From assembly GCA_907163375.1 (NCBI GenBank), contig CAJQUW010013656.1:1-64000 (forward strand): a stretch of 64,000 nucleotides of DNA. Reading direction: 5' to 3'. The notes below the pieces were generated by a model. That model ran no database searches. It saw only the letters and a list, made by a program, of their open reading frames with translations, and had not been told where the DNA came from. Each line of letters starts with the position of its first letter. The first letter of the stretch is position 1. Positions 1 through 13,038 of this stretch are shown in pieces. The DNA is from Prostheceraeus crozeri (lineage: Eukaryota; Platyhelminthes; Polycladida; Euryleptidae). Position numbers and translations under genes: made by a program.

Positions 1-835
1 TATGCAGATAAATCTTCATCCGAAATACAGAAAAGAAAATCTACAATTGATTAAATGCATGTAGTTGAAATCTCATTGTCTAGAGCTCGTTTTCAAAAAT
101 TGATATTTGCAAACAGGAATGCAAATAGCACAAATGTGAGCTACCGAATTTCCAAGCACATCCACATACTGATGGTTAGAGCGGTGAGATGCTGATTCCT
201 TACGATAGGGCACATTGCAATGATGACGGCTAAGAAGCCAAAAACGTTTACAGTTCCGACTGAAAAGTGCTTGTAGGTCCGACAATGATTCAAATGAAAA
301 TCATTCTCTCATCTCTTGTTTTTCAAACATAAGAAATGAAAAAACAATGACACTTAAAAAAATTTTAAACAAGATTATGAAAGCTACTTGATTAAAGCTC
401 AGACGCCATGGCATAAGTAAACATGGCATCAATACGAAGGTAATGCTAATCACTTATGCAGTTGATAGCAAGATTTCAATTTTCGTTGGTGTCATAGTCG
501 AAATTTAACCGCTTTTTGCAAACAGTTTATCGCATATTCATTCGTCACTTCCTTGTATTTCCGAAACTTATGGTAGATTTCTCTTTCATACTTTTCTTTT
601 TCTAGCACGCCTCTTGAAAGGCGCATTTTGTAGAAATCAAAACTCCATACGAACGTAGTACAACTTTTTCGTTACGCATTCCAACCTAAAATTATTTCTT
701 GGAACTGTAGAATGATCTTCTGATCAAGTGTTTCGCCGATTTTTAAAAAGCACCTGCTTTGAAATTCATGATTGTTTAAAATAGAAGGGCCACTGCACGA
801 GCTTCACAATCTATAAGAAACCATCGCGATCCTAA
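1..835. other. AT-rich intergenic DNA
   Basis: No reading frame with recognisable similarity, no repeat structure and no RNA gene was seen here. The short open frame near 73-285 has no domain-like composition. Confidence 0.5.
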
Positions 836-1035
836 AGGGCCCCACGATCTCAAGGGGTCCCCTCTCGATTTCAAAATGGCCCTATCACAATATAAAAGAA
901 CACCTCACAATCTCAAAAGGGCCCACTCACGATCTCAAAAGGGCCCCCTCACAATCTCAAAAGAGCCCTTCACCATGTCAAAAGGGTCCTTCACAATCTT
1001 AAAGGGCCCCTTCACAATCCCAAAAGGACCCCCTC
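836..1035. repeat. About 21-bp minisatellite
   Basis: Imperfect tandem units of the type CTCACAATCTCAAAAGGGCCC run through this block with about nine copies. The array resumes after the hAT-like element at about 2699-2810, so that element appears to have inserted into the array. The open frame across it is a by-product of the repeat. Confidence 0.75.
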
Positions 1036-2698
1036 CAGGGTGTCCGCGCAAATTTGAATGAAAATTTCCAGGTGTTTTCCAGGATTTCCACGGTAAAATT
1101 CATGTTCCAGGTTTTCCAGGGAAATTTACCAAAAAAGGGGTCAAATTTGAACGAAAATTTCCAGACTTTCTGCAAGGAAATTTTGCTCAAATGGCACGCA
1201 TCAAATTTTAAGAAAAATTCCAGGAAAAATCTACCCAAAGGAGCTTGCACACCATAAAATTAACATTGACGAATAAATTTGAAAAGTGGCGTGAAATTGG
1301 TTGAATTTTCATGGCGCAGGTGATTCTAAATAAAAAATACTAATATATGCATCAGACGGCTACATTATAATTATAAAAAAAGAACGTATAATCGATCGTA
1401 ACAAATATAAAACTTGCGGATTGAGGAGAACAAAATAGAGAAAGAGTTTAACAATAAATAGCGAAAAATTAACGACTTAACAATAAAATAATAATTTAAT
1501 GTAATTAATGTTTATTAATGTAATTAATTTAATGTAATTTTAAATAAATAATTTATGTAATTTAATGTTTATTAATGTAATTAATTTAATGTAAAATAAT
1601 AATTTAATGTAATTAATGTTTATTATTGTAATTAATTTTAATTAATTAAATGTAATTTAATGTAATTATGTTTATTAATGTAATTAATTTAATGTAATTA
1701 AATGTTCCCCCCCCCCCCCCCCCCCCCCACCCCCCCCCCCCCCATACATTAACGGAATATCTGTAGTCACATTTCATTGCAAAGTCTTATATTTTTCGTT
1801 ATTTGTTGTTATACTGTTTCTCTATTTTGTTCTCCTATTTGAACTGAAGCATTGCTGCGTGAATACGTGGAAGGTGGAAGACCAAGAGCCAGAAAGATGA
1901 ACAAATGGTTTGATGTGCTACATATGCATGAGAGTAATCACAATCAGTTTAAGAGAATGACAAAGAGAAGAATTGACCGAGGAAAGCTCATTGGCACACG
2001 ACGTGCCGGAAAGAAAATATCGACATATTTAAAACCTACTTGAAATGTGTTTGAAAATATTCGATATTAGCCTAGGATCAGTCGGAACAAGCCAAGGTGG
2101 CTAATTAGTTATATGTTCAGTACCATTTTGCGTCAGTAGATTCTGCCACACGGCAATCAAGTGTGTAATGCATTAATCCTAGATTACGGCTCCTAGTTCC
2201 CCATACCACACGCTCAGAGTCCACCATTCCACAACGACGTTAATGAGGGAGTTTTACAGCTCATAGTTTGCCATTCCGCGCGTTAATAAAGGAGTTTACG
2301 GCTCCTAGTTCCTCATACCACATGACGTTAAATGAGGGAATTTACAATTTCTAGTTCAACATACCGCGCAGCGTATGTGAGGGAATTCACAGCTACTAAT
2401 TCACCATACTGTACGATTAGGAGTTCGACAACAGTTCATTGTTTACGATAACACGCAGTTCAGTCTCATTCATGTTGTATACGTTCTGATAGGACATTAC
2501 AATCACTGAAATATTCTAAAAACAAAAAATTGTATGCGAATGAAGGCTATAATTGCAACAAATAAGTACAGATATGAAGAATATAATCTGGAAAAATAGA
2601 ACACACTTCAACAACTTGCAATTAGTGTTTTAATTAGTCTCAAAATTTCCAGGATAAAATTCATTTTTTAGGTGTTTTCCAGGGGCGCAGACACCCTG
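1036..2698. mobile_element. hAT-like non-autonomous DNA transposon
   Basis: The left end CAGGGTGTCCGCGC (1036-1049) is matched at 13 of 14 positions by the reverse complement of the right end (2685-2698). CAGGG-type termini are typical of hAT elements. The same minisatellite lies on both sides, as expected for an insertion into it. The flanking 8-bp sequences match only partly, so the target duplication is not clean. Inside are repeated TTCCAGG-rich segments, an AT-rich array, a poly-C tract and a 63-codon basic open frame (1852-2043) that I do not recognise. No transposase was found, so movement would need one supplied in trans. Confidence 0.6.
1488..1743. repeat. AATTTAATGT tandem array plus poly-C tract
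   Basis: Short AT-rich units built from TTAATGTAATT and TTTATTAATG repeat from about 1488 to 1705, followed by an almost pure run of C to 1743 broken by one A. Simple-sequence DNA inside the hAT-like element; the homopolymer length may be unreliable. Confidence 0.85.
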
Positions 2699-2810
2699 CC
2701 CCTTACAATCCTACAGGCCCCTCACGATATCAAAAGGTCTCTTCAAGGGTTCTCTTCTCAAAATCGTCAAGGGCCTCTCACCATCTCGAAATGGCCCCTG
2801 AAATGCTATA
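2699..2810. repeat. Resumed 21-bp minisatellite
   Basis: Degenerate units of the same CTCACGATCTCAAAAGG type as at 836-1035 continue on the far side of the hAT-like element. This supports one original array split by insertion. Confidence 0.55.
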
Positions 2811-5800
2811 GGAAGCGAATTATTTGTTCCTTGGGAGCATTTTCCCACTACTTGGTTGAGTTTTTTTTAAAAAAGCCGAAATTCCGGTTAAAACCGGGTG
2901 GCAGGCCTGAATCATATTTGTTACTTCAATTAATATTCGAAGAAATTAATAGAAATGGTGGGCTCAAAAAAAGTCATAATAGTAGCAGTTGAAATCACGA
3001 CATTATGCTCTTTTAACATACTAGCAAAAACATCACAAAATGGCATTTCCCGGGCTCGCCGCCACCGTTATACTCCGAAGTGAAGTGCTACTGAATCATT
3101 GTACGTGCAAAACGGTAACCATATTCCTCACCTCAGGTAGTCCAAAATGCAATCCCACAGAATAATATTTAGCCGTCCCGTCATTGGTTGGCCACAGTCA
3201 TCGTACCTTCGGAACCTCGCTTCGCAACCGTTGCTAGGAGATACCGGGTCGTGATTTTCTGTCCGAGGTCTCACTGTAAGATAGAGGAATTCGAAACACA
3301 ACTGGATTTTATGAACTGCATCATGAGTAATTTTCTTGTTTGTTCGATAACAGAGTTCATTTAATGAAATCGAAACTGCACCAACATTCCAGATTCATTT
3401 CATACCTACTTAATCTACAATATACACGTTCTCCATGGCAGGTAGTCATCCCCACAAAAATTTTCAGCAATATTTTATCTACCACATTTGATTAATGTCA
3501 ATGAGAGGTTTCAATTCAAACACAGGAAGTTGTACGCATCAGGTCAACTACCATGCTACATTCATTCAGTTTCGGAAGTCCTTCGTTTGTAGAGTTCGAT
3601 ATCCTGGTCTGTGAAATTGCAATTGCTGTTGTGAATTTAATATCATTTTATATACAATGTCATCTCATTTCCCAAACCACACTTATTCTTTTCGTGGTCA
3701 TCAACAAATGAAAGCCTACAGCCTACAGAAAATGATGAAGGCCATGTAGATACTGGAAACGATGCAAAAATTTTGGTGTCCTTTCATTATTTTCAGGAAT
3801 CGGCCACCTGTCCGGAGAAATATCACTCAAAATGCTTACGAATTAGTGAAACGCCTAGCATCTGTGAAAGCAAATGCATTTCAGTGTGTTACGGAACTAT
3901 TCTCTGAAAATTTCATGCTGGTGAGCTTAAGGATGGCCAAAATCCAGACCAGACAGAACCATCTGTTTCTACGCGTGCATCATCTCTTGAGTCCACTTAT
4001 TTCTGTATTGCTCAAATATCAAATTCGTAGCCCATCATATTTAATCAACCATTATGGGTTTACATAGGTTACATGGGTTGCATGCTTCTCGTATTTAGAT
4101 GAGACTAAGACAATTTCGACTCACCGCATATGCCTCTTCTTTCAAACAACCGACAGTGGGATAATGCACAACTCGGATTTACATTTGGAAGACCGAGCGT
4201 TGCTAAATTCATCACCATTGCAAATCAATCTTCAACTCTGAAAAACAAACTGTGTTGAGGAAAGCGGAAATATTTCCAAAAAATCTGATGTATAAACGCT
4301 CCCACTACAATCCCAAGTGATCTAACCGTCTAATTATCAAAGCCGTATGCCTGTCAAATGATCCAAGTTTCTGCTCGTTCGCAGAGAGATAACCGAGAGA
4401 GGTGACCTCTCTTATCATATTCGCGCCGGCCAATTCGCGTGCACTAAAACAATGCTCGTTCGGCATTATTTTTATTTGAGATCAAAAAAATAATTTACAA
4501 GAATTAACCACAACATAGTTGTTATAATTCATCAATTTCTTTGACAAGCATATAATTTTAGATAATAATGACAAAACATTAAAAAAGTTTCGCGCCTAAA
4601 TTTGAATCGGCCCTCATCCCATTTCGGTGACTTTGTTTATGTAATGATCTGGCGACATTGGGCGTGCTTTATACCTGAATGGTTCTATTTAAAAGATAGT
4701 GAACATACCAACCATTTAAAGAAAGATAATTTTTCTAAAATTCTTTTATTTGGTTCCTTTAATTGACTTTAAAATGATAATATTCTAGATCAAATAATAA
4801 TTTCTACTACATGATCAGATAAAAATTGGCGCAATTTTTAAATATTCGTCATTTCAATTGTTTCGTTATAGATTCACATGCGCCCTATTCCGCTTGAAAA
4901 ATTATACAAGAAGGGAAAGTTTCAATTTTATCGAAAAATTCAAAGGATTATTAAGAGAATTGTACGTTTATTTCCTTCTGTATTTAAGAGTAACTGCGAA
5001 CATGTGTGAAAACGAGATTTTTATAACAAGCCACAATTATGCAAAAAATCAACGTGCAGCTGATAGAACGAGCATGAGAACTGGCTGCGATGGCAGCTGA
5101 GGCTGATGGTCATTGCTGTCAGAGTTGAAACGTATTCACAGTGTTGTTGTTGTGTGAATCTCTGATCCACACTATCATTGTGGTTTGAATTATATACCTC
5201 ACTAGAGTACGCGATAGCTGCAACTTGTGAGCAATTTTTTTTTGATGTTGGAAGTGCTGCTACAGGTAAAAGCTGCATATTTAACCACGTAAACCGTTTC
5301 AGATGCTCGAATTCAATGTTATATTCACGAGTCACATGCTATGTTGAACTAATCATTTTCTTTTATTGACCACTCAACAGAAATGATAAATTCATCTAGA
5401 CAACTGACACCACATTCCTGGTTGTTACACTTCACCGACTTCTTCAGCGTGACGTAGGTTGCGAATCGTTTATGCAAATGATCTATGAAATGCCGTAAAT
5501 GGGGTGACTTTTGACATTTTTAAGTTTACATCAAATTTTATAATATCTTACAGTAGAAAAAATACAAACAATCGTTATCGGAAGTTGCGTCTTCGTTAGT
5601 ACAATATGTTTGCGAATAAATGATGCCATCATGCATTTCCCACAGTCAGGGTTGGCATATTTAAGAAATCCGTGGATTTTTTTGAATAGCAATTTTGGTG
5701 GTATTGTCAAATAGGAGCCTGGGTTATTTTTAAAAAAAGTGGATTATATTCCCATATAAAGCCGGGTTTTCTAAATGCAAGTTGTATATCATCAGATCGG

Positions 5801-6484
5801 AACTTCAGCATGAACGACCGTCTAATTAGTTATTATAGTTACACTTCTAGCCTAATTACAGTTCTAAAGGATCGGCTACGGAGCATTTATATCCAAGGGC
5901 AATGGATTCAAACCTCATTTAGGTAGTTATTTAGTGCAACGCTCCAAACCTATGACCGATTTTCAAAAACCTAGTTGATTCTGACTTTATTTTCAGCTCT
6001 TGTTGAATTTGCCGACCTCAATTTATAGTGAACCCCAAGGAGATGGCCTCCCTAACGGGAAGCTCAATCCCGATTTTCTTAAGATGTTGATTTTGGATGT
6101 AGCTTGAAAACAGATTGGAATATACAGCACGAAGACATAATGATTATCAAAAGATTAGATAGGAGGAAAGGAAATGGAAGTGTTGTGGGTAAAGGGGAGT
6201 AGGGGACGTTTTAAGAAAAAAACACACTCGTGCGTTCGGTTTTTTCATAGCGACCCTGGGCTTTTGGAAACACTGAATATCGGGAATGCCTTCCACATCG
6301 ATTGTGTGTGAATCAGTTTTTCCTTCCGAAAGATGAATAACTTCAAATCCCTACATTCTGAAATTTCCACACGTCTCATAGTGACATGATGCGTCTGAGG
6401 GTGAGGAAATACGTTGTCTCCAATTGCCTACATATGATTGTCTCCTTCTGTTAAAGAAAATTTGATAATTCAACCACTTCTTTC
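2811..6484. other. Non-coding stretch
   Basis: Nothing convincing was found on either strand. Open frames here are short and lack domain-like patterns. Motifs such as TTTCGCGCC (about 4589) are isolated. Confidence 0.45.
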
Positions 6485-7728
6485 AGGATATGGCCATTCC
6501 GTTACCAAATATTTGGAAAAATTCCGGACTTAACAGTTCCATCAATTCTTTGCGTGCCATGACGAGTATCGTGCGCAATTTTTGGTCACGCCAAAATACT
6601 ATTTGTCGTTCGGGTGAGTTATTAAAATTGATGCTACACCTTTTCCTTAACTTAGTAGACTTTCAACTTGATCTTCTCTCAAAGTTGCTCCTGTGTAAGC
6701 TTCCGGAGATCATCCGTATTTGAATACTTTAACTAGTGATTTTCACACCATTATTTTGTGATTTTATTGTAGATTGTGGAAGTTGTATAACTTGTATGAT
6801 CAGGAAATTGGTTACTGGTAATGGAGGGAGAACATGCATCAGATGGATTAGTGGCATGTATCACCTTATGGATGATAGCTTGAATCGAGGGCATGAAACT
6901 GATCCAACCGGACTTTTACTGCGATTTCTGCAGGAGTTGAAGGGAACGATATCTGAGGATCGACACGAATGTTAAGACTCAGTGCAATAACTGTCGTACT
7001 TCCAATGTAAATTACGATGACATGCTATTCCTTAAATTGAGTCTAAACTCCCCAGAATTCGCGTCAGTTTCTTCCCACATTGGAAGCCTTTTCGCTGTGG
7101 AGGAGCAAAGCTGTTCCAGGTGTGGTCTTTCGAGCACAGAAAAAGAATCGATTGAAGTCGTCTCTGATTTTCTCATGATAAGGATCACTCGGTAAGCGAA
7201 TATTATTTCTGAACTGTCAGAATGATTTTTATCCTGTGTGTTTTATCCTCATATCATAATCGAGCGATTCCTCGAGAACATCAACCTCAACATAAAAAGC
7301 ATCAAGTCCTAAATTGATACAACTTTGCAACTTGCAGTGTAAAGGATACTCTGAAGCGAGATTATTGATTTCGAAGCAACTCTGCATATCTACATGAATC
7401 AACTTTAAGGGCTTTATAGGAAAGAGGAAATCATTAAAATGCAAAGAATGTGTGTTCTAAGAATATGAATTTGAAATATGTTGAAGATGGCTTTATATGA
7501 GAATGCACATTCTTGATTTTTACATATATGTCGAGCAAAGACATCTGTATTGTGTGAAATCATCTGTATGCTCCGCCACTATTTTTGGATAATTTCGCGA
7601 TCATCATGAACAGACGGATTGCGTCAAGTGTTTAGGCGAAGAATCACTCTGTAAATGCAAATTCCATTCACAGGGGTGAGGCTTTGATTGAAATGGACGT
7701 TCCAATTAATATGACATTGAATTCGAAG
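6485..7728 (+). pseudogene. Ubiquitin-specific peptidase (C19)-like gene remnant
   Basis: Pieces with proper splice signals read like a USP catalytic domain. A first exon ends at 6613 before GTGAGT and carries LPNIWKNSGLNSSINSL, which resembles the USP cysteine box, although a catalytic Cys is not evident. A second starts after TTGTAG at 6773 and reads DPTGLLLRFLQEL. From about 6959 to 7191 a different frame encodes a CNNC...CSRC double CxxC zinc ribbon followed by FLMIRITR, the usual order before the USP palm strand. An exon 7674-7728 continues in phase with DVPINMTL. The frame change near 6958 with no intron, and the missing Cys, suggest a decayed or inactive copy. Family identity is inferred from motif order only. 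Confidence 0.42.
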
Positions 7729-7749
7729 GTATGTATATGAATATATTCG

Positions 7750-8340
7750 CTGCATGCTGATATTAATGTTGATGACGAGTTGGTTTGATGCATGCCTATG
7801 CTCATGTTGATGAAGAATTGGTTGAATGCATGCCTACATTCATATTGATGACGAGTTGGTTTGATGCATGTCTATAACTTCTGTTGAAAAAATTGGTTGG
7901 TTTTAGTACATGCCTAGGATTCATGTTGATGACGATTTGGTTTTATGCATGCCTATGCTCATGTTGAAGAAGTGATTGAATGCATGCCTATATTCATGTT
8001 GATGACGAGTTGATCTGATGCTTGCATATACTCATGTTGATGACAAGTTGGTTTAATGCATGTAGATAGCTACTCATGTTGATGAAGAGTTGGTTTAATG
8101 TATGCCTATATTCATGTTGATGACAAGTTGGTTTAACTTATCCGTATGCTCATGTTGATGACAAGTTAGTTTAATGTGTGCCTATATTCATGTTGATGAC
8201 AAGTCTGTTTAATGCATGCATATAGCTACTCATGTTGATGACAAGTTGGTTTGACTTATGCCTATGCTCATGTTGATGAAGAGTTGGTTTAATGTATGCC
8301 TATAATGAGGAGTTGGTTTGGTACATGCCCATATTCAGCT
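7750..8340. repeat. 38-bp minisatellite
   Basis: About 15 imperfect tandem units with the core CATGTTGATGACGAGTTGG followed by TTTAATGCATGCCTAT. The period is about 38 bp with indels between units. It lies downstream of the last USP-like exon, in what would be an intron or flank. Confidence 0.88.
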
Positions 8341-8681
8341 AAATATGCATGTCACACACCAAATAATTAGAATTAGGCCTACTTTTTTAAATCTATTTTC
8401 AGAAGACTTTAACTCGTTGATGAAAGTGACAACCAGTTAGTTTGATATATGTATGTATTCAGCATATGTTACACGTGCAGTAGTCATAAACTTCAAGTGT
8501 TTTTGTGTATTCATACTGATGAACGTTTTTATCTTAGTAAGATTGACTTGTTCATATCAACTTCTTTAAGTCTCAGAAGTAAGTAAATTTAAGCGTTGTT
8601 GGATATTAGCGTAATTTCATGACACATGACATGTTTGACAAAGTTTGAAGAGCGTCCAGCAATCTACTTATTCATTTTTAG

Positions 8682-8905
8682 AATGGCAAGATTTTTATAC
8701 GTCTTACCAATGCTCCAGCAAGGAATGTCCTGCATTCATCAACGTCACCATCAAAAGCGAGCATCACACAGTCAACGCATACCTAAAGCATTCCCACCCT
8801 ATGCTTCCTCGAGCTCGATTATCGACTGAATGCAGAGATTTCGTCGTCAGTGAACTTCGCCAGGCTATACTAACGAAGTATACTAGCGAATGCCCTAATC
8901 GTTAA
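8682..8905 (+). CDS. Possible terminal exon with FLYWCH/WRKY-GCM1-like zinc motif
   Basis: After a good acceptor (TTCATTTTTAG) an open frame of about 74 codons runs to a TAA. It contains CSSKECPAF and, 26 residues later, KHSHP, giving a C-x4-C ... H-x-H spacing like FLYWCH and other WRKY-GCM1-fold DNA-binding domains common in transposon-derived genes. It could be a last exon of the USP-like gene upstream, but I see no link other than position. Function unknown. Confidence 0.3.
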
Positions 8906-10799
8906 AATTAATTACTAACCAGTTACCTTCGAAGATAAGAAAGTTCAGTGCCACTTAAAGAGAATTTCGAGGCGGAATCGCATGCGTGAAACCTAAATAG
9001 AGAGACTAAGTCATGGTAATTGGAAAATGCGATTGTGCACTGGTGTTATTGTTCATGACCTACTTAGCAATATTTTGACAGCGTTAAAAATACATGAATT
9101 ACTGACTAATTATTGCAACTTCATTATCCAGATAACTACATCGGAATTCCTTAAAGACCAGCTCTATAAAGACAGTTCATTAAGTGTATACTACATTGTA
9201 TAGTCCTTTCATTGATTCTAGTTGAGCGTGGATTTCGAAGCATATTTAACTCGTATCGTCATCTCTACGAACGCTATGTTGTCTATTTCATTAAATCTAC
9301 TAATAATGCATATTTCTCTTCAGCTGTCTTGTTGAACTCCGTAGAAGATCAAGTAAGTCATTCTGATATTTTGAAGTGCTATTGCATGTTTTCCGTTCAA
9401 TCATGTACAGCATGCTGTACTGAGCCTCAATACTGACGTTATTGTTCTTAACCGTCGTCGCTGATAGAAATCATTGTTCGCAATCTGTCAATGACGTACA
9501 GCTCAAGGCAAATAACGTTGATCAACGTTGCTATGATTTTCACTTTGTTCCATGATGATGAAATTGCCTGTCTATCTATTGCGGCATATTTGCAAACGGA
9601 ATTTATAAAACACAGAAGACAATATTATTGCAAATAAATCATTGAGTTTTCCCTTTTCTGCGTTTTTGAATTATTGTTTGCACAGCGTTTTAAAATTTAC
9701 TTTTTTGAGTGCTACTTTTATACACAATAGCGGAATCTCGCATGCATGCTGAATGATCTCCATGGAATTGTGTTGTTATTCACTCATGCTTGTACTGCGT
9801 AATAATGACAAGCCGATCAATTCCCTAATTCTATCACAACGCAAATTAAGACTTGCAATTTTTTGGCTTCTACAAAAGGGAAGAAGGACGGGTTTTCACT
9901 ACCACGATAAGTTTCTTAGAATATGTAAGACATGGTAAACCCTGTTCAAGCTATTTGTTGAACTATTGGGAAGAAAACATTGTAAATTTTAGATTAAAAA
10001 AAGATTGGAACTACAGTAGAGGGACATTTTTTGGATACGATGCGGAGATGCAAATATTTCTATTAAGCAATTAAATCTAACGCTAACGGCTTGACTGAAA
10101 CATGTGTCACATGCACGTAAGGGAAGTAAAATGCTGCTATAGGGCCTTGAGCTGGAGAACACAAACTCCTATAAAAAAAACCCCATCATTTTGCCCCACA
10201 ACATTTTTCGAGACAAAATTTACCTCGAGCCCCGAACGCGTGGTGAGTATTGCAGTTTGTGAGAAGATGACACACGCATATGGGCTGAGGGTACAAACGG
10301 ATATTGAGAAGTAGGCCTACCTATTGAGCAGGAAGACCTCATGATTTCAACCGCAGCACCATAAGCTCACTTGTTGGGACGAGACATAACCTCTGCAATT
10401 CCACATTATTCGAATTGTTCCACACAGAAATTACACTCAATGGTTCAGATGGCGTCGATATGTGCGCATAACTCACTACATTTAGGCCTGTACATAAATC
10501 TGGAAATGCGTTCATGCCATCAAAGACTCATTTACATGCCCCTTGCTCTGCTTAGAATCAAATTGCTTAAGCGAAGAGGAATCAAAATACCACTACCTAT
10601 GTAGAATTTGTCTGATGGAAATGCACCGCAAATCGATTAGATTATTTTTCCTAACAGTTTAAGAAATAGGTCTTTTGAATTCTCGAGACATTTTCGACAT
10701 ACATGTGTTCCCTAAAAATAATGATGAATTTCACCCGAAATTCCACGCTGGCACATAATACAAATATAATTCACCTTTGAGATTATAGTGCATTCGGAA
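8906..10799. other. Non-coding stretch
   Basis: No recognisable gene. A palindrome GTAGGCCTAC occurs at 10311-10320; the same 9-10-mer recurs elsewhere in the window. Confidence 0.45.
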
Positions 10800-11558
10800 C
10801 CCTGTGGGAACGTATCTTGCTAATATCAACAGATTATCTGGCGAGGTAGCGATTTTGTGGATAATTTTTTTAAAGGTTCATTTTCGTGTAAAAACTATCT
10901 CCGCATGTGAGTCATAATTTATCCAAAAACATGTGTAAAATTAAAAAACGACAGGTGGCGAAAAAGGTGCTGGTTGGTAGATATTTGGTTAATAATGCGA
11001 GCTGATTTTTCGCCAACCGGCGAAATCGTGGATATTGTAGCAACTAATTAGTGGTAATGTTCGTATATTACCTTCACATGAACATATATTGTATACTCAG
11101 TCTGATCTGATAAAAAGGGATCTTTTTTTAATTCACGAAGCCTTAAACTAAAAAAGTATTTGTCTTCCATAAATGTCGCAGTAAATACTATGATATTATT
11201 CAAATATTTATCATTGTTGTAAATTATTGAATGTCAAGAGATGTTATGAAAATTGATATATGCGGATTCTCTATATTCTTATCATTATCAAAGAATGATA
11301 GTCTGCACTTATTTCTTAGATAGAATAGCCATATATGTGGGGGATAGTGAGGAGGTGAGGGAGAGAATACAGCCACGGCTGTAGAGGCGGATTACTAAAG
11401 AAAATAAGAGAGAAAGTCAAAAGTAAAAGGTGACATATAGAGCGCGAATTGTCGCCGGCGAACTTCGCCAGCGAATATCCCGCAAATATGACTGAACTTT
11501 AGCATGATATTCTGCAGCTGACATTCGCCAGTTTTTCGCAAGATTCGTTCCCACAGGG
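10800..11558. mobile_element. Short non-autonomous TIR element
   Basis: The ends CCCTGTGGGAACG (10800) and CGTTCCCACAGGG (ending 11558) are inverted copies, and the match continues inward through ATCTTGC. The element is 759 bp and has no coding capacity. Flanks do not show a clear target duplication beyond AA. The family is unknown; a hAT-like MITE is possible. Confidence 0.55.
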
Positions 11559-11623
11559 AATGGCCTGAATTCATCGATGGTTGGACATGCTTTAAACCAC
11601 GTAGGCCTACTGTGACTTGACAG

Positions 11624-12305
11624 CAGGGATGCGGAGTCCCATCATTTTGATAGGACTCCGACTCGGGTGACAACCAGTTTTTTGAAAAAACCGGCAACCT
11701 ACATCATAGATTACTATATCAGTTGATCATTTCTGTATCAATTATCAATCACTTTCGATGAAAGTTTATCAAATGCCGATTTGAGTTGGATGCATGCGAC
11801 TCTGCTCCTCCATTCTTGTTGAAGTGTGCTTCACACGGTTTTTCTCCAGTCTCTACCAGGCAGGAAAATCCCCCACCCTTCTCAAAAAATATGATTACAC
11901 TTTCGATTTCAATATGCGCTTTGGAGGACCCATCACACACGATTAACGTCAGGGTAAGAGGATAGTGTTCTCAAACAAACTAGTATTTCATTTGTCTCAG
12001 ATGTGACCTTTGGCGCATAGGTAATTATCGAGGCTAGGAAGGCCTGTCTTCTCTACTGAATCAACGAGTGAAAAGACAATCCCTTTTTCCAATATCTTTG
12101 CCTTTTTCCTATCACGGGTCATTCCCTCAACTATTTCAAGCTTTGCATGCACTGCTGTCTCTGTACTTTTGTTTGACGGAGAAAGTTGATATCAAGACAG
12201 TGACACCTATATGCACGAGAATAAATAATTTGTCTGCATTACATTTAGGGTCTAGTTATAGGCCGGAGTCCTATCATTTGATAGGACTCCAACTCCGCAT
12301 CCCTG
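11624..12305. mobile_element. Non-autonomous hAT element with perfect 8-bp target duplication
   Basis: The termini CAGGGATGCGGAGTC (11624-11638) and GACTCC...CCCTG (to 12305) form hAT-type inverted repeats. Each end also has an inner copy of GATAGGACTCC. The 8 bp on both sides are identical, CTTGACAG at 11616-11623 and 12306-12313, which fits hAT transposition exactly. At 682 bp it has no transposase and would need one in trans. Little decay at the ends suggests a fairly recent insertion. Confidence 0.9.
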
Positions 12306-12313
12306 CTTGACAG

Positions 12314-12879
12314 GATCGTTGATGGTTGCAGCTCGAGTTCGGATTCGACTAAACAGTCAAAAACCACTTATATGGAAATCGGATCAGATAGTTACAGATT
12401 TGATGCAAACCGTTTTTTGAAGCATTTCAGTCAAATTGCCTTGTGAAATTCAACATTTCTGGTAATTCATCATCAGAATGTCATGTTGCTCCGGAGAGCA
12501 CTGGCTATGCTCACAAATTTGATTTTGTTCAGAATTGGATTGTTGTTCTGTCGGCGATTGAGTTGTACATTAGATTGGTTTCCCATGCTAGGGAAACACA
12601 TCACACAAAAACCATCAAGCACTTAATCTTGTAAATATAGAATAGCAATCTAAAGAACAGAGGATGGAACAGGATTTGTAAAATACACTCAATACTTATT
12701 CGAGGGTACATTTGACACAATAAAAATTGTCAAACGAAATTATTTGTTTGTATATATCAATAACAATACATGAGCATTAAACTGCTATGTTTATTTTTAT
12801 GTTTCAATAACCTTTCAGGTTTAAGCACGCCCCTATCAGGTTTAAGCACGCCCCTACAAGGCGACATGTCTTCTCCCTC
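12314..12879. other. Non-coding stretch before the Ty3/gypsy fossil
   Basis: AT-rich. A duplicated TTTAAGCACGCCCCTA (about 12823 and 12841) lies just before the probable primer-binding region and may belong to the retroelement's leader or LTR edge. A complete LTR could not be defined. Confidence 0.4.
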
Positions 12880-13038
12880 GCAATCGTAACAATGGTGTCA
12901 GAAGCTCCTCAAGAAGCACTAAGAGGTATTTAGAGAATTAATTGAACGTTCAGAGTCTCTAGCCACTCAATAGAATTATTGAGCAGTGTTATTTGTTGTC
13001 GAATTGTCTGTTGCATTTTGGTGTTATATTAGGTCAGT

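Noticed and set aside
3762-5369. Open frames of 63-104 codons
   Set aside because: No domain signatures, no splice context and overlapping frames on opposite strands; treated as chance.
5646-6260. CAGGGTTGGCA at 5646 as a possible hAT terminus
   Set aside because: No convincing inverted partner or target duplication was found within several kb.
7750-8340. Regularly spaced repeats considered as a CRISPR-like array
   Set aside because: Units are directly tandem without unique spacers, and the genome is eukaryotic. It is a minisatellite.
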